DNA from: Budvicia aquatica DSM 5075 = ATCC 35567
GTDB lineage: Bacteria > Pseudomonadota > Gammaproteobacteria > Enterobacterales > Enterobacteriaceae
Assembly: GCF_000427805.1 (NCBI RefSeq)
Contig: NZ_ATYS01000016.1
Span: 1-51,450, forward strand
Direction of reading: 5' to 3'
Length of the DNA: 51,450 bases
Below are positions 31,333 to 42,462 of the stretch, piece by piece. Positions within the stretch are counted from its first letter, which is position 1. Each line of letters starts with the position of its first letter. A program made the position numbers and the translations under genes. Below the pieces are notes generated by a model, which saw nothing but the letters and a program-made list of their open reading frames with translations, searched no databases and had not been told where the DNA came from.

Positions 31333-33234
31333 TCAGTCACCTTCATTGGGTAAGGTATTAAGCTCAGGTAGCGCGGTATTCTGGTCATCTAATAAAATAT
31401 GATCGAGTATACGACGTACAATCGGACCGGCATTACCGCCGCCGCCGCCGCCGTTTTCTAAAATCATTGAGACGGCAACTTTAGGATTGTCATAAGGCGC
31501 AAATCCGATAAACAGGGCGTGATCTCGCAAATGTTCAGAAATTTTCTTCGCATTATAAACTTCATTTTTCTTTAAGCCGAACACCTGTGCCGTACCTGAT
31601 TTACCCGCTGCTTTATACGGTGTACCGGCGAAGATGCGGCGGGCTGTACCATTAGGCCGGCTAACCACTCCATACATGCCGTCTTTGGCTATTTCCCAAT
31701 ATCCGGAATTAATATCTCCGATATGGGTATTTTCTTTCTGCTGGTAGGGGACCAGTTTGCCGTTAACTTTTGTGCTGCTGAGTAAATGTGGTGTTTTAAC
31801 TAAGCCATCATTAATCAGGGTAACCAAGGCTTTTGACATTTGAATTGGCGTTGCCGTCCAGTATCCCTGGCCGATGCCGACTGGGATGGTATCGCCCTGA
31901 TACCACTGCTTTTTATGGCGTTTCATTTTCCATTCGCGGGTAGGCATAATGCCCGGATACTCTTCTGAAATATCGATGCCGCTGTATTCGCCGTAGCCAA
32001 AGCGCCTCATCCAACTGGATAGCTTATCGATACCCATGTCATAGGCCACCTGATAGAAAAAGGTATCGGCCGACTCTTCAAGTGAACGGGTAACGTTAAG
32101 CTGGCCGTGGCCGGAGCGCTTCCAGTCGCGGTAGCGTTTATCGGTATTTGGCAGTTGCCACCACCCCGGATCAAACAGCGTGGTTTTAGGGGTAATAACA
32201 CCATCGGATAATGCAGCAACGGCAATATACGGTTTTACGGTGGATGCCGGAGGATAGGTGCCCTGAGTTGCCCGGTTAATCAGCGGGCGGTCCGGATCGT
32301 TTAACAGTCGTTGATATTCCGCGTAGCCAATGCCGTCAACAAACATATTAGGGTTATAGCTCGGGCTGGAAACCATGGCCAAAATACCGCCGTCCCGAGG
32401 ATCGCTGACAACCACTGCCGCCCTGCGGCTGCCCAGTAGTTCGCCGATGTATTTCTGCAGATTTAAATCAATCGTCAGATAGATATCTTTGCCTGCCTGA
32501 GGCGGTTGCTCGTTGAGCTGGCGGATCACGCGACCGCGGCTGTTAACTTCAACTTCTTCATAGCCGGGCTTACCGTGTAATACTTCTTCATAGTATTTTT
32601 CAATACCTTGCTTGCCGATGTCGTGCGTTGCTGAATAATCCTGCAATAAATCTGCGGCAGCCAAACGCTCTAAGTCCTGGGTATTAATTTTAGAAACATA
32701 GCCGACAACGTGAGTCAGGGCTGCGCCATAAGGATAATAGCGGCGTTGATACCCTTTAATTTCAATGCCGGGGAAACGGTATTGATTCACGGCAAACTGA
32801 GCGATCTGTAATTCAGTCAGCGTTGTTTTTAAGGCGATGGGCGTAAAGCGGCGGGAATTTTTACGCTCTTTAGTAAAGTTAGCAATATCATCATCATTAA
32901 GATCGACAACGGTACGAAGCTGTTCGATTTTATCTTTCAGGTCGCTGACTTTTTCAGGCACCAGCTCAAGCTGATAAATGGTCCGGTTCTCAGCCAGAGC
33001 TACGCCGTTACGGTCATAGATCAGGCCTCTGGAAGGGGCAATAGGAACCAGTTTTATCCGGTTATCATTCGATCGTGTCTGGTAATCTTCAAAGCGTTTG
33101 ATCTGAATGTTGTAGAGATTAGCAATTAAAATAGCGATAAGTATGAGTACGCCGATAATTGCAACCAGTGCACGGCGTATAAACAGGGCTGATTCTGCCG
33201 TGTGATCACGGAAGGCGTTGCGTTCTTTTTTCAT
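31333..33234 (-). CDS. mrdA: Penicillin-binding protein 2 (elongation transpeptidase)
   Basis: The 633-residue protein has an N-terminal membrane helix (residues 21-43), a pedestal (dimerisation) domain, and a class B transpeptidase domain with STVK (Ser 331, Lys 334), SAD (about 389-391) and KSGTAQ. It crosslinks the lateral wall together with RodA. A glycine-rich segment (GGGGGGNAGP) near residue 600 is encoded by a run of GCC/GGC repeats and follows the ENGGGG pattern of this family. It starts at ATG 33234 and is the third gene of the rsfS-rlmH-mrdA-mrdB-rlpA run. Confidence 0.98.
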   Translation of the reverse strand: MKKERNAFRDHTAESALFIRRALVAIIGVLILIAILIANLYNIQIKRFEDYQTRSNDNRIKLVPIAPSRGLIYDRNGVALAENRTIYQLELVPEKVSDLKDKIEQLRTVVDLNDDDIANFTKERKNSRRFTPIALKTTLTELQIAQFAVNQYRFPGIEIKGYQRRYYPYGAALTHVVGYVSKINTQDLERLAAADLLQDYSATHDIGKQGIEKYYEEVLHGKPGYEEVEVNSRGRVIRQLNEQPPQAGKDIYLTIDLNLQKYIGELLGSRRAAVVVSDPRDGGILAMVSSPSYNPNMFVDGIGYAEYQRLLNDPDRPLINRATQGTYPPASTVKPYIAVAALSDGVITPKTTLFDPGWWQLPNTDKRYRDWKRSGHGQLNVTRSLEESADTFFYQVAYDMGIDKLSSWMRRFGYGEYSGIDISEEYPGIMPTREWKMKRHKKQWYQGDTIPVGIGQGYWTATPIQMSKALVTLINDGLVKTPHLLSSTKVNGKLVPYQQKENTHIGDINSGYWEIAKDGMYGVVSRPNGTARRIFAGTPYKAAGKSGTAQVFGLKKNEVYNAKKISEHLRDHALFIGFAPYDNPKVAVSMILENGGGGGGNAGPIVRRILDHILLDDQNTALPELNTLPNEGD

Positions 33235-33257
33235 CCAGAGGCTATTTCATTCAATTA

Positions 33258-33728
33258 CTATTCACGATGATACGGATGATTTGTAGTGATGCTCCATGCG
33301 CGATAGAGGCTTTCTGCTACTAATACACGTACTAATGGATGAGGTAACGTAAGCGGTGAAAGGGACCAGCTTTGTTCCGCTGCACTTTTGCACGCGGGTG
33401 CTAAGCCTTCCGGTCCACCAATCAGCAAGCTGACATCACGCCCATCTTGTTTCCAGATTTCTAACTGTTGGGCCAACACCGGGGTTTCCCAAGGCTTGCC
33501 GGGGATGTCTAACGTGACAATCCGGTTTCCTTTGCCGATAGCGGCTAACATCAGTTCGCCTTCTTTTTCCAGAATTCGCTTTATATCGGCATTCTTACCC
33601 CGTTTTCCTGCCGGTATTTCTACCAGCTCAAAAGGCATATCTTTAGGAAAACGGCGCATGTACTCGGTAAATCCGGTTTGAACCCAATCGGGCATTTTGG
33701 TTCCGACTGCGATTAGCTGCAGTTTCAC
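33258..33728 (-). CDS. rlmH: 23S rRNA pseudouridine-1915 N3-methyltransferase
   Basis: The 156-residue SPOUT methyltransferase methylates pseudouridine 1915 in helix 69 of 23S rRNA. The knot region is seen in '[45 protein letters not shown]', which holds the SAM-binding loops, and the protein ends in HPYHRE as usual. It lies three bases behind rsfS, an operon arrangement conserved in enterobacteria. Confidence 0.97.
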   Translation of the reverse strand: MKLQLIAVGTKMPDWVQTGFTEYMRRFPKDMPFELVEIPAGKRGKNADIKRILEKEGELMLAAIGKGNRIVTLDIPGKPWETPVLAQQLEIWKQDGRDVSLLIGGPEGLAPACKSAAEQSWSLSPLTLPHPLVRVLVAESLYRAWSITTNHPYHRE

Positions 33729-33731
33729 TCA

Positions 33732-34049
33732 TTAGCTCCAGAGCTTTTCGAGTTCATATAACTGGCGGCTATCGGCCTGTAATACGTGGACGATAACATC
33801 GTCGAGGTCAACAACAACCCAATCACCAACGCCTTCACCTTCAACGCCTAAAGGCATCATTCCGGCCTGACGGGCAGATTGAACAACGTGATCGGCAATA
33901 GAGACGACATGGCGGCTCGATGTGCCGGTACAGATAATCATACAGTCAGTAATGCTGGATGTTTTACTCACATCGATAGCAATAATGTCCTGACCCTTAC
34001 GATCTTCTAGTTTATCAATAACAAATGCTTGGAGTTCTTTTCCGTACAA
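33732..34049 (-). CDS. rsfS: Ribosome silencing factor RsfS
   Basis: The 105-residue protein binds ribosomal protein uL14 and prevents joining of subunits in stationary phase. '[30 protein letters not shown]' and '[21 protein letters not shown]' are typical. The frame begins with TTG at 34049 (Tyr-Gly-Lys follows), preceded by GGGTGA eight bases upstream; no ATG is available. I recall the E. coli gene also using a rare start codon here. Confidence 0.95.
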   Translation of the reverse strand: MYGKELQAFVIDKLEDRKGQDIIAIDVSKTSSITDCMIICTGTSSRHVVSIADHVVQSARQAGMMPLGVEGEGVGDWVVVDLDDVIVHVLQADSRQLYELEKLWS

Positions 34050-34386
34050 AGGTTCACCCTTAATTAAATGTTTAATATCAGTCTATTGTGGTTATCAGAA
34101 TACAATAATTTATTATTTACTCATTATTGCGCTGCCGGCATGGTATAGATTACCGATAGTGCTTCTGATTAACGTTTTGCAGCCAGCGATGATATCACGA
34201 ACTCTGAGGTTAATGGCATTAACTCTGATGCTTAAAGGGTTAGAAAGTTTCATTTGTGTTTTTTATAACGACGTTAAGTTAACGACGTGGATTTTGAGGT
34301 CATACTGCGGGAAAGCAAATTCAGACACGATAGCCGGTGATAGTTAGTTAAAGCCCCGATGTCATCAAGTTGCCTTATTTCAGCCT
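34050..34386. other. Intergenic region between nadD and rsfS
   Basis: This 337-base stretch has no convincing gene. In E. coli cobC occupies this position; it is absent here, and nothing in six frames looks like a phosphatase relic. A 62-codon plus-strand frame has no ribosome site or protein-like pattern. The promoter of rsfS must lie at its left end, in very AT-rich DNA. Confidence 0.6.
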
Positions 34387-35049
34387 TTAAAGATACAAAC
34401 CTTGCTGTTCAATATAGCGTTGTACATTTTCAGGCAAGAGATCGTCGCAGTTAATTCCGTTACGTTTACGCTGACGGATATCCGTTGCTGAAATATCCAG
34501 CAATGGAGTATGAGCCAGATAAATCAGTCCGTTAGGCTGTTGTTTTAGCGCATTGACATCGGTTGTGCGGTGTTGTTCCAGCCAGCGTTCTAACTCAGGC
34601 GTATCCAGCCTGTCAGCGTAGCCTGAACGGCCACAGACCAATAGATGGCAATAGTCCAGCAGCGATTGCCAGCGATGCCAGTAATGCAGCGTCAGCAGCG
34701 AATCTTGGCCAATAATAAAGGCCATTGGCCTTTCTGCTCCACGTTCAGTACGAAGCTCTTCCAGAGTATCAATGGTATAAGAGGGGGTTGTGCGGTGAAG
34801 CTCTCTTTCATCGACGGATAATAATGGATTATTTTCTATCGCAAGCTCAACCATATGCAACCGCTGTTGCGCATTGGCTTCGGGCTGCGGACGATGAGGA
34901 GGAACGTGATTGGGCAGCAGCGTAATACGCTGGAGGCCGACTTCTTGAGCGAGGGCTTCAACCGGTCGTAGGTGGCCATAGTGAATAGGATCAAAGGTAC
35001 CACCAAAAAAGGCATGGATAGCCCGATTGTTTTTAAACCCATCAGACAT
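34387..35049 (-). CDS. nadD: Nicotinate-mononucleotide adenylyltransferase
   Basis: The 220-residue enzyme makes deamido-NAD from nicotinate mononucleotide and ATP. The nucleotidyl-transferase motif is [18 protein letters not shown] (residues 14-31) and the second is [12 protein letters not shown] near the C-terminus (the ISSTxIR-type motif, here ISATDIR). It overlaps the end of holA by eight bases. Confidence 0.97.
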   Translation of the reverse strand: MSDGFKNNRAIHAFFGGTFDPIHYGHLRPVEALAQEVGLQRITLLPNHVPPHRPQPEANAQQRLHMVELAIENNPLLSVDERELHRTTPSYTIDTLEELRTERGAERPMAFIIGQDSLLTLHYWHRWQSLLDYCHLLVCGRSGYADRLDTPELERWLEQHRTTDVNALKQQPNGLIYLAHTPLLDISATDIRQRKRNGINCDDLLPENVQRYIEQQGLYL

Positions 35050-36073
35050 CTAAACGCGCCTCTGGTAACGGTTTGCCGCAAAGCAGCATCATAAGACTTT
35101 CTAAACCATCCCAGATTGACTGGCCGAAGTCTTGCTTAATTGTTAGTTCAAGCTGAGTCAGTAGCGCAACGGCTTGGGTAAGTTGAGATGCCGTCAAACG
35201 TTGTAATGCTTGGGTTAACAAAGGGCGCCGATTTTGCCATACCTTTTGCCGATCGAATAGTGTTCTTAGCGGCGTTTGTTGCATTTGACGTTGTAAATGT
35301 AACAACTGAAGCAGTTCTCGCTGTAACGTACGTATCAGAATCAATGATTCAGTATCTTCCAGCCTGAGCTGATGAAGAATATGAAGAGCCCGCTTAGTTT
35401 TACCGGCCATAATGGCATCAAGCCAGTGGTATGGCGTGAAATGGGCCGCATCATTCACCGCATGTTCAACCCGGGGCAGGGTCAGTTTGCCATCAGGATA
35501 GAGGAGCGATAAGCGTTCAAGTGCCTGAGACAGCGCCAGCAGGTTACCTTCATAGCAGTAACACATTAACTGTATGGCAGCGTCATCAATAACCAGCTTC
35601 AGCGATTTGGCACGCTGAGCAACCCAACGGGGTAAGTGGGCCTGTTCCGGGGTTAAGCAACTGACATACACGCTGTTATTACTTAGCGCTTTAAACCATT
35701 CGCTGTTCTCTTGCGCTTTAGTCGGCCTTGGGCCGCGCAAAATTAGCAAGATATCAGGGTTCAGCAGGGTGCTGAGCTTGGTAAGTTGTTCTGCGAGAGC
35801 GGCATTAATACCGTTTTCGGGAAACTGAAGAATAAATATTTTTCGGCTAGAGAAGAGGCTAAGAGCCTGACATTCACTAAAAATAACGTCCCAATCGGTT
35901 TGCTGATTGAGTTCAAAAGCAAAAACTTCACTGAATCCTTGCTGAGAGGCTAAATGCCGGATGGCATCTTGGCTTTCTTCCAGTAACAGCGGTTCATTGC
36001 CATAAAGATGATAACAACTGCGCAACCCCTCCTGGAGTTGCGCATTAAGCTGTTCTGGGTAGAGTCGAATCAT
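35042..36073 (-). CDS. holA: DNA polymerase III delta subunit
   Basis: The 343-residue protein is the clamp-opening delta subunit of the clamp loader. It has the degenerate AAA+ fold starting [38 protein letters not shown], and a C-terminal collar domain ending in a helical region. Length equals that of E. coli HolA. It overlaps lptE by four bases (ATGA) and nadD by eight. Confidence 0.96.
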   Translation of the reverse strand: MIRLYPEQLNAQLQEGLRSCYHLYGNEPLLLEESQDAIRHLASQQGFSEVFAFELNQQTDWDVIFSECQALSLFSSRKIFILQFPENGINAALAEQLTKLSTLLNPDILLILRGPRPTKAQENSEWFKALSNNSVYVSCLTPEQAHLPRWVAQRAKSLKLVIDDAAIQLMCYCYEGNLLALSQALERLSLLYPDGKLTLPRVEHAVNDAAHFTPYHWLDAIMAGKTKRALHILHQLRLEDTESLILIRTLQRELLQLLHLQRQMQQTPLRTLFDRQKVWQNRRPLLTQALQRLTASQLTQAVALLTQLELTIKQDFGQSIWDGLESLMMLLCGKPLPEARLDV

Positions 36074-36636
36074 CGAGTGATTTGACCGCCAGTTTTGGGT
36101 TCGCTGGCCTCTTTAAGCTCTGCATCTGACATCGGCTTTTCCGTTGCCTGAACCACAATTAGCTTACGTACTAACTGCTGGGCTAGCTGTTCACGCATTT
36201 CCTGACGGATCATATCCTGCTCGGCATCTTTCGCTAACGCGGTTAACGGGTTATCAAAGAATGAGCGGAAAACTTTAGCGCTGATAGGGTAGATGCCTTG
36301 GCCCGGAATCATCACCTGAGCATGGGCTTCCATTACCATTTGATATTCAGCGGTAGTTCCGTTCTGGAAGATAGAAACGGTATCTTTACCTGTACTTTCA
36401 CCGGATAACCGCAGGGATGGAATATCCTGACGGGCAGCGTCATCAGCAATAGTGACGCCGCTTTGGCGTAACTGGCTGCGAACCGCACGGGTAAATGGCC
36501 CGTAGGGATCGGAACTGTCCAGAATTAAGGTTTGCAATCCTTCGGGTACGCTGGTGGTACCGCGTAAATTAAAACCGCATCCGGCAGTCACTAAGACTGC
36601 CAGCGCAAGAATTGCCGTTATTATAGGATGTCGCAC
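36070..36636 (-). CDS. lptE: LPS-assembly lipoprotein LptE
   Basis: The 188-residue lipoprotein has a signal ending VTAG|C at Cys 20, with [21 protein letters not shown] following. It forms the plug of the LptD beta-barrel that puts lipopolysaccharide into the outer membrane. The mature alpha/beta domain and the low-complexity C-terminal tail match E. coli RlpB/LptE. It lies 14 bases downstream of leuS. Confidence 0.95.
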   Translation of the reverse strand: MRHPIITAILALAVLVTAGCGFNLRGTTSVPEGLQTLILDSSDPYGPFTRAVRSQLRQSGVTIADDAARQDIPSLRLSGESTGKDTVSIFQNGTTAEYQMVMEAHAQVMIPGQGIYPISAKVFRSFFDNPLTALAKDAEQDMIRQEMREQLAQQLVRKLIVVQATEKPMSDAELKEASEPKTGGQITR

Positions 36637-36650
36637 ATATGCTCCTTGGC

Positions 36651-39233
36651 TTAACCTACAACCAGATTCAAAAGTTTTCCGGGTACATAGATAGCTTTAC
36701 GGATAGTGACACCATCCAGGTACTTAGCAATCTGCGCTTCCTGAGTAGCCAGAGCTTTGACTTGCTCTTCGGTAATATCAGCAGGAACGGTAATTTTTGC
36801 TCTGACTTTACCATTAACCTGAACAACAACCAGTTTAGCATCTTCAACCATCGCAGCCTCATCGGCTACCGGCCATGGGGCTAAATCGATATCGCCTTGG
36901 CCGTTGAGCGAACTCCACAGCTCAAAGCAAATATGCGGTGTGAACGGATAAAGCAAGCGAACGATGGCCAATAGCGCTTCCTGCATCAGAGCACGATCTT
37001 GTTCAGACTCCTGTGGCGCACGGGTTAATTTATTCATTAACTCCATAACGGCCGCAATAGCAGTATTAAAGATTTGACGACGTCCGATATCATCATTCAC
37101 TTTGGCGATGGTTTTATGCAGGTCACGACGCAGTGACTTCTGTTCTTCATTCAGGCTGGCTACGTCTAATGGCTGGGTGCTGCCTTTAGATACGTGGTCA
37201 TAGGCTAAACGCCATACGCGCTTAAGGAATCGGTTAGCACCTTCAACACCTGACTCTTGCCACTCGAGCGTCATTTCAGCCGGTGAGGCAAACATCATAA
37301 ACAGGCGAACGGTATCAGCACCGTATTTCTCGACAATTTCTTGCGGGTCAATGCCGTTGTTCTTCGACTTCGACATTTTAATCATGCCGCAGTAAACCAG
37401 TTCACGGCCGGTTTGATCGAAGGCTTTAATGATGCGATTTTTATCATCACGTTCGGTAATAACGTCGTTCGGTGAAATCCAGATACGTTCGTTATTATCA
37501 GCGGTATAGTAGAAAGCATCGGCTAATACCATACCCTGACACAGTAAGCGTTTCGCGGGTTCATCAGAATTAACCAGGCCTGCGTCACGCATCAGCTTAT
37601 GGAAGAAGCGGAAGTACATCAGGTGCATGATGGCATGTTCAATACCACCTACATACTGGTCGACCGGCAGCCAGTAGTTAGCCGCCGCCGGATCCAGCAT
37701 GCCTTTGTCATACTGTGGGCAAGTGTAGCGGGCATAGTACCAAGACGATTCCATAAAGGTATCGAAGGTATCCGTTTCTCGCAGGGCTGGTTGGCCGTTA
37801 TAGGTTGCTTTAGCCCACTCAGGGTCTGCTTTAATCGGGCTAGTGATGCCGTTCATATGGACATCTTCAGGCAGAATGACTGGCAGTTGATCCTCTGGCG
37901 TCGGAACAACAGTACCGTCTTCCAGTGTCATCATTGGAATCGGAGCACCCCAGTAACGCTGGCGTGAAACACCCCAGTCACGCAGGCGATAGTTAACCTT
38001 ACGCTCACCCAAATTGAGTGCCACTAGCTTGTCAGCGATAGCATTGAAACCGGCTTCATAATCAAGACCGTCAAACTCGCCAGAGTTAAACAGCACGCCT
38101 TTTTCAGTCATCGCCTGCTGATGAATCTCAGGTTGTGAGCCATCAGCAGCAAGAATAACCGGCTTAATTGGCAGATTATATTTAGTGGCGAATTCCCAGT
38201 CACGTTGGTCATGACCCGGAACGGCCATAACCGCACCCGTGCCGTATTCCATCAGCACAAAGTTAGCGACCCAGATAGCGACTTTTTCGCCGCTTAGTGG
38301 GTGAATCACGTACATACCGGTGGCAACGCCTTTCTTCTCCATGGTGGCCATTTCGGCTTCGGCAACCTTGGTATTACGGCATTCGTCGATAAAATCACTT
38401 AATACAGGATTGTTTACCGCCGCCTGTGCAGCCAACGGATGACCCGCGGCAATAGCCACATAGGTCACCCCCATAAAGGTATCCGGGCGAGTGGTATAGA
38501 CTGACAATGAGTCGTCAGAACCGTCGATAGAAAACTTAATTTCGACGCCTTCAGAACGGCCAATCCAGTTACGCTGCATGGTCTTAACCTGCTCAGGCCA
38601 GCTTTCCAGCGTATCTAAATCGTTGAGCAATTGATCGGCATAGGCGGTGATTTTGATAAACCACTGTGGAATTTCTTTACGCTCAATCGGCGTATCACAG
38701 CGCCAGCAACAGCCTTCAATCACTTGTTCATTTGCTAATACGGTCTGGTCGTTAGGACACCAGTTAACCGCAGATGTCTTTTTATAGACCAAACCTTTTT
38801 CATACAGCTTGGTAAAGAACCACTGTTCCCAACGATAGTAATCAGGATCGCAGGTGGCAAATTCACGGCTCCAGTCATAACCAAAACCCAATAATTTGAG
38901 CTGGTTTTTCATGTACTCGATATTTTCATAGGTCCACGGAGCCGGTGCAGTATTATTTTTTACCGCAGCACCTTCAGCCGGTAAGCCGAAGGCATCCCAG
39001 CCGATAGGTTGTAATACGTTTTTGCCCTGCATGCGCTGATAACGGGAGATAACGTCACCGATGGTGTAGTTACGAACGTGGCCCATGTGGAGTCGCCCTG
39101 AAGGATAAGGCAGCATGGAAAGGCAGTAATACTTTTCCTTGCTCGGATCTTCAGTGACCTGAAAGGTTTGTTTTTCTTGCCAGTGGCTCTGTACGTGAGA
39201 TTCGATATCTTCCGGGCGGTATTGCTCTTGCAT
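36651..39233 (-). CDS. leuS: Leucyl-tRNA synthetase
   Basis: The 860-residue class I synthetase has the HIGH motif as HMGH (residues 49-52, [15 protein letters not shown]) and KMSKS at about 619-623. It has an inserted CP1 editing domain in the middle (the [21 protein letters not shown] segment), which removes mischarged amino acids, and a zinc-ribbon-like CCWRC before it. Length equals that of E. coli LeuS. It heads a cotranscribed run leuS-lptE-holA-nadD. The ribosome site AGGA is 12 bases from ATG. Confidence 0.98.
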   Translation of the reverse strand: MQEQYRPEDIESHVQSHWQEKQTFQVTEDPSKEKYYCLSMLPYPSGRLHMGHVRNYTIGDVISRYQRMQGKNVLQPIGWDAFGLPAEGAAVKNNTAPAPWTYENIEYMKNQLKLLGFGYDWSREFATCDPDYYRWEQWFFTKLYEKGLVYKKTSAVNWCPNDQTVLANEQVIEGCCWRCDTPIERKEIPQWFIKITAYADQLLNDLDTLESWPEQVKTMQRNWIGRSEGVEIKFSIDGSDDSLSVYTTRPDTFMGVTYVAIAAGHPLAAQAAVNNPVLSDFIDECRNTKVAEAEMATMEKKGVATGMYVIHPLSGEKVAIWVANFVLMEYGTGAVMAVPGHDQRDWEFATKYNLPIKPVILAADGSQPEIHQQAMTEKGVLFNSGEFDGLDYEAGFNAIADKLVALNLGERKVNYRLRDWGVSRQRYWGAPIPMMTLEDGTVVPTPEDQLPVILPEDVHMNGITSPIKADPEWAKATYNGQPALRETDTFDTFMESSWYYARYTCPQYDKGMLDPAAANYWLPVDQYVGGIEHAIMHLMYFRFFHKLMRDAGLVNSDEPAKRLLCQGMVLADAFYYTADNNERIWISPNDVITERDDKNRIIKAFDQTGRELVYCGMIKMSKSKNNGIDPQEIVEKYGADTVRLFMMFASPAEMTLEWQESGVEGANRFLKRVWRLAYDHVSKGSTQPLDVASLNEEQKSLRRDLHKTIAKVNDDIGRRQIFNTAIAAVMELMNKLTRAPQESEQDRALMQEALLAIVRLLYPFTPHICFELWSSLNGQGDIDLAPWPVADEAAMVEDAKLVVVQVNGKVRAKITVPADITEEQVKALATQEAQIAKYLDGVTIRKAIYVPGKLLNLVVG

Positions 39234-39453
39234 GGCGACGTATCGTCCTTCTGTTTATAAATATGGCTATATGAAGCTACCAGAGTCGGCAACAACAGCC
39301 GTTATCTGCATATGGGAAATAGATCCCCATAGGATAGCCGATAAGCGCTAGCCGCAACAATACTCTAAAGCCATGGAATGCGTTTTTATACTAAATAATC
39401 ATTATAAAAATGAAGTTATTGGTTATTTATTGTCTTTCACAGCGGCAGAAAAA

Positions 39454-40071
39454 TTATTTTTTGCCTATTTCACTACGGTAGTAGAAGGCTGAGATAAAGC
39501 AGAGGGAGTAGCCAAATAATTCAGTACCTTCTTCAACGGCACTTTTAATGTGGTACAGAAGGTATTTAGAGTGTTCAGGATCCAATCCGTACCAAATATA
39601 TTTCATACCGAACAGGCGTGAAAATACCAGAATACAGACCAGCCCTGCGATCATGAAGCCATAGCTGGGGGAGCGAGTGTACTCTGCAAGCTGCTTCAGG
39701 GTTTGTCTGATATTGAATGAAACCATAATAAGACAGACTGCCGTGATGGCAAGTGCCGGATAAATCCAGAAACCGTGGCTAATCAGATCGAAAAAGCTGT
39801 CGAGTTCGCGAATAAACATACATCCGAAGAATCCGGCAATCAGAATGCTCGACTGGCGGATTTCAGGCCTTTTTATTGCCAGAATGGAAAATAATATTAT
39901 TACACTCAGCAACATCAGTTCCTGAGTGATTTGTACGCCAGAGTATTCGCCGAACTGATTACCGGTTAACGTGACGTCTAAGCACAGCATGCCAATGGCG
40001 ACTGACGCCGCGAGAGAATAGATTAAGAATTGTTTGATTGCCCGAAGAAGGGTTTGTAGCTCAGTTTGCAT
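39454..40071 (-). CDS. Hypothetical six-helix membrane protein between gltL and leuS
   Basis: I start at ATG 40071 (205 residues); the frame extends seven codons upstream to a TTG. Six hydrophobic helices are visible (about 16-33, 50-65, 74-93, 104-125, 141-160 and 185-200). A conserved-looking 'CMFIRELDSFFDLISHGFWIYPAL' joins helices three and four, and 'KSAVEEGTELFGYSLC' precedes the last. I do not recognise the family. It is alone in its unit and has no counterpart at this site in E. coli. Confidence 0.75.
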   Translation of the reverse strand: MQTELQTLLRAIKQFLIYSLAASVAIGMLCLDVTLTGNQFGEYSGVQITQELMLLSVIILFSILAIKRPEIRQSSILIAGFFGCMFIRELDSFFDLISHGFWIYPALAITAVCLIMVSFNIRQTLKQLAEYTRSPSYGFMIAGLVCILVFSRLFGMKYIWYGLDPEHSKYLLYHIKSAVEEGTELFGYSLCFISAFYYRSEIGKK

Positions 40072-40183
40072 AACAGTATGACTATTGACCAATAGATAAA
40101 GGGAGTGAAACGGTGTGACGGGAGTCTACCAAAGCGAGAAAAATAGGAGGGGCATTCTGTGCTGTTGATTTTAGTACTGATAA

Positions 40184-40212
40184 ACAGGTTCCGCCGCTGA
40201 GACGGAACCTGT
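40184..40212 (-). terminator. Terminator of the gltIJKL operon
   Basis: ACAGGTTCCG and CGGAACCTGT form a perfect ten-base-pair stem, eight bases after the gltL stop on the minus strand. The following U-tract is weak. Confidence 0.75.
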
Positions 40213-40219
40213 CTGGATT

Positions 40220-40945
40220 TTAGTGAAGAATTTTAGCCAAGAAATCTTTTGCCCGATCGGACTGTGGGTTATTAAAGAAATCGTCTTTCTTAGTATCTTC
40301 AACGATTTTACCTTCATCCATAAACAGAATCCGGTGTGCTACTTTTTTGGCAAAGCCCATTTCGTGCGTTACAACCATCATGGTCATGCCTTCATAAGCC
40401 AGCTCAACCATAACGTCGAGAACTTCGTTGATCATTTCCGGGTCAAGCGCTGAGGTTGGCTCATCAAACAGCATTGCAATCGGGTCCATACATAAGGCTC
40501 GGGCAATAGCAACACGCTGCTGCTGACCACCAGAAAGCTGGCTTGGAAACTTATGAGCGTGGCTGGAAAGGCCAACGCGCTCTAGCAAGGCTAAGCCTTT
40601 CTTTTCCGCTTCTGACTTGCTGCGGTTGAGTACTTTTACCTGTGCCAGCGTTAGGTTCTCAATGATTGACAGATGAGGAAATAGTTCGAAGTGTTGGAAT
40701 ACCATACCGACTCGGGCACGAAGCTGAGCTAAGTTGGTTTTTGGATCATTAACGGCAATACCATCGACTAAAATAGTGCCTTCCTGAATAGGTTCGAGAC
40801 CATTCACCGTTTTAATCAGCGTAGATTTACCTGAACCGGAAGGGCCGCATACCACAACAACCTCGCCCTTTTTTACTTCAGTTGTGCAATCTGACAACAC
40901 CTGAAAACGGTCATACCATTTAGAAACATGTTTTAAGGAAATCAT
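40220..40945 (-). CDS. gltL: Glutamate/aspartate ABC transporter ATPase
   Basis: The product is 241 residues from ATG 40945, where the family begins ([17 protein letters not shown]). The longer frame to 40996 is an artefact lying within gltK. The Walker A is GPSGSGKST (about 34-42), the signature LSGGQQQR, and the Walker B AMLFDEPTSALD, with the switch histidine in VVTHEMGFA. It energises uptake by GltJK. The start overlaps the gltK stop (TGATG). Confidence 0.97.
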   Translation of the reverse strand: MISLKHVSKWYDRFQVLSDCTTEVKKGEVVVVCGPSGSGKSTLIKTVNGLEPIQEGTILVDGIAVNDPKTNLAQLRARVGMVFQHFELFPHLSIIENLTLAQVKVLNRSKSEAEKKGLALLERVGLSSHAHKFPSQLSGGQQQRVAIARALCMDPIAMLFDEPTSALDPEMINEVLDVMVELAYEGMTMMVVTHEMGFAKKVAHRILFMDEGKIVEDTKKDDFFNNPQSDRAKDFLAKILH

Positions 40946-41628
40946 CAAACTGTCCTTTTCTTTAAATAAGTTACAAGTAGTGAAGCTGATAGACAAATGA
41001 CAAAGTAGACGAAACCGGCGAATAACACCATCTCTGTTTCGGTACCGTAGTTTTTACCAACGTTAGTTGCACTACGGAAGAAGTCTGCCAGACCGATAAC
41101 ATAAACCAACGCCGTATCCTGGAACAGGATGATACCCTGAGTCAACAGCAGCGGGGTCATCGCTTTAAATGCCTGCGGTAGAATAATCAGCTTCATGGAT
41201 TGCCATGGCGTCATACCTAAAGCAAGGGCCGCTGAGTTTTGGCCTTTTGAAACGCTCTGTAAACCGGCACGGATAATTTCCGAGTAATAGGCGGCCTCAA
41301 ACAGTGAGAAGGCGATAACGGCAGAGATAAAGCGAATATCCGTCTGTGGTGACAGTCCCAGAAATTTTTGTAAAATCTGAGGAACAATCAGGTAGAACCA
41401 GAGTAATACCATGACCAAGGGTACCGAACGGAATGTATTGACATATGCCGCGGCGATAACCCTGATCCAGCCAAACGGTGGGGGTGCGAGACGGAAAATC
41501 GCCAGAGCCGTTCCCCAAAGAATACCAAATACGATAGCGAAACTGGCTATTTTTAACGTAACCCACATACCCTCAAGAAGGTAAGGCATGCTCGGAATTA
41601 TCGTACTCCAATCAAATTCAAGCATCAT
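40945..41628 (-). CDS. gltK: Glutamate/aspartate ABC transporter permease GltK
   Basis: The 227-residue permease has about five helices and the ABC EAA loop '[35 protein letters not shown]', which contacts the ATPase. It pairs with GltJ to form the channel. Its start overlaps the gltJ stop by one base (TAATG). The product is a few residues longer than E. coli GltK. Confidence 0.96.
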   Translation of the reverse strand: MMLEFDWSTIIPSMPYLLEGMWVTLKIASFAIVFGILWGTALAIFRLAPPPFGWIRVIAAAYVNTFRSVPLVMVLLWFYLIVPQILQKFLGLSPQTDIRFISAVIAFSLFEAAYYSEIIRAGLQSVSKGQNSAALALGMTPWQSMKLIILPQAFKAMTPLLLTQGIILFQDTALVYVIGLADFFRSATNVGKNYGTETEMVLFAGFVYFVICLSASLLVTYLKKRTV

Positions 41629-42365
41629 TATCCTCCAAATGTACCGGGCAGACGTGTCTTCTTCTCAACCAGTTTCATCAGTCGCATTACCACAATATTG
41701 ATAATGACGTAAGCGATGGTAATGGCCAAGAATGATTCGTAGGCGTAGCCGGAGTAGTCCAGCAGCTTGCTGGCTTGTGCTGAAAGTTCAATCAGACCAA
41801 TGGTTGATGCAACGGCGGAGTTCTTCACCATATTTAGCATTTCAGAGGTCAACGGCGGGATAATAATGCGATAGGCATTAGGCAACATAACGTGGCGATA
41901 AGCCTGCGGTAAAGTTAACCCCAGCGCCAGTGCTGCACTCTTTTGGCCACGAGGTAAGGACTGAATCCCCGTTCTTACCTGCTCACAAACACGGGCTCCG
42001 GTAAACACGCCCAGACAACAAATGGAAGTCACGAAAAACTGTACATTTGGGTCTAAATCACCTTTAAACCAGTCACCAATTGAGGTCGGTAATAATTCGG
42101 GTACCAATAAATACCAGATAAAAAATTGTACAATTAGCGGAACGTTGCGAAATAAGGCGACGTATAGGGTTCCTATTGCTGAAAGGAAGCGGTTAGGAAC
42201 GGTACGCAAAATGCCGAACAGCGATCCCAGTACAAACGCAATAATCCATGCGCAAACGGACAGTGCTACAGTGACTTGAGCGCCAGCCCAAAGCCATCCC
42301 AGATAAGTAGTATTTCCAAACGGGGCCTGCTCTAAGAATATTCCCCAGTTCCAGTTTCCAAACAT
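41628..42365 (-). CDS. gltJ: Glutamate/aspartate ABC transporter permease GltJ
   Basis: The 245-residue permease begins [28 protein letters not shown] and has the EAA loop '[35 protein letters not shown]'. About five helices are visible. It is the partner of GltK. A hairpin at 42398-42426 lies between gltI and this gene and may reduce expression of the membrane subunits relative to the abundant binding protein. Confidence 0.96.
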   Translation of the reverse strand: MFGNWNWGIFLEQAPFGNTTYLGWLWAGAQVTVALSVCAWIIAFVLGSLFGILRTVPNRFLSAIGTLYVALFRNVPLIVQFFIWYLLVPELLPTSIGDWFKGDLDPNVQFFVTSICCLGVFTGARVCEQVRTGIQSLPRGQKSAALALGLTLPQAYRHVMLPNAYRIIIPPLTSEMLNMVKNSAVASTIGLIELSAQASKLLDYSGYAYESFLAITIAYVIINIVVMRLMKLVEKKTRLPGTFGG

Positions 42366-42397
42366 AACTTAGCCCTTATTTTTTCTTTTTATTAGCA

Positions 42398-42426
42398 GAC
42401 CTTTACCTCAAACAGAGGTAAGGGTC
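42398..42426 (-). other. Intercistronic hairpin, gltI-gltJ (SroC-like position)
   Basis: On the minus strand GACC-TTACCTC, loop TGTTT, GAGGTAA-GGTC forms a long stem broken by one mismatch and followed by an A-rich stretch. In E. coli the small RNA SroC derives from this same intergenic region. A corresponding 3'-end-derived RNA here is possible, but the sequence alone cannot show it. Confidence 0.5.
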
Positions 42427-42462
42427 GCTAATCTCTAGAGCCTATAATGCGATGTAACTCTG

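Noticed and set aside
34159-34347. 62-codon plus-strand frame in the nadD-rsfS gap
   Set aside because: No ribosome site and no protein-like pattern; not a cobC relic.
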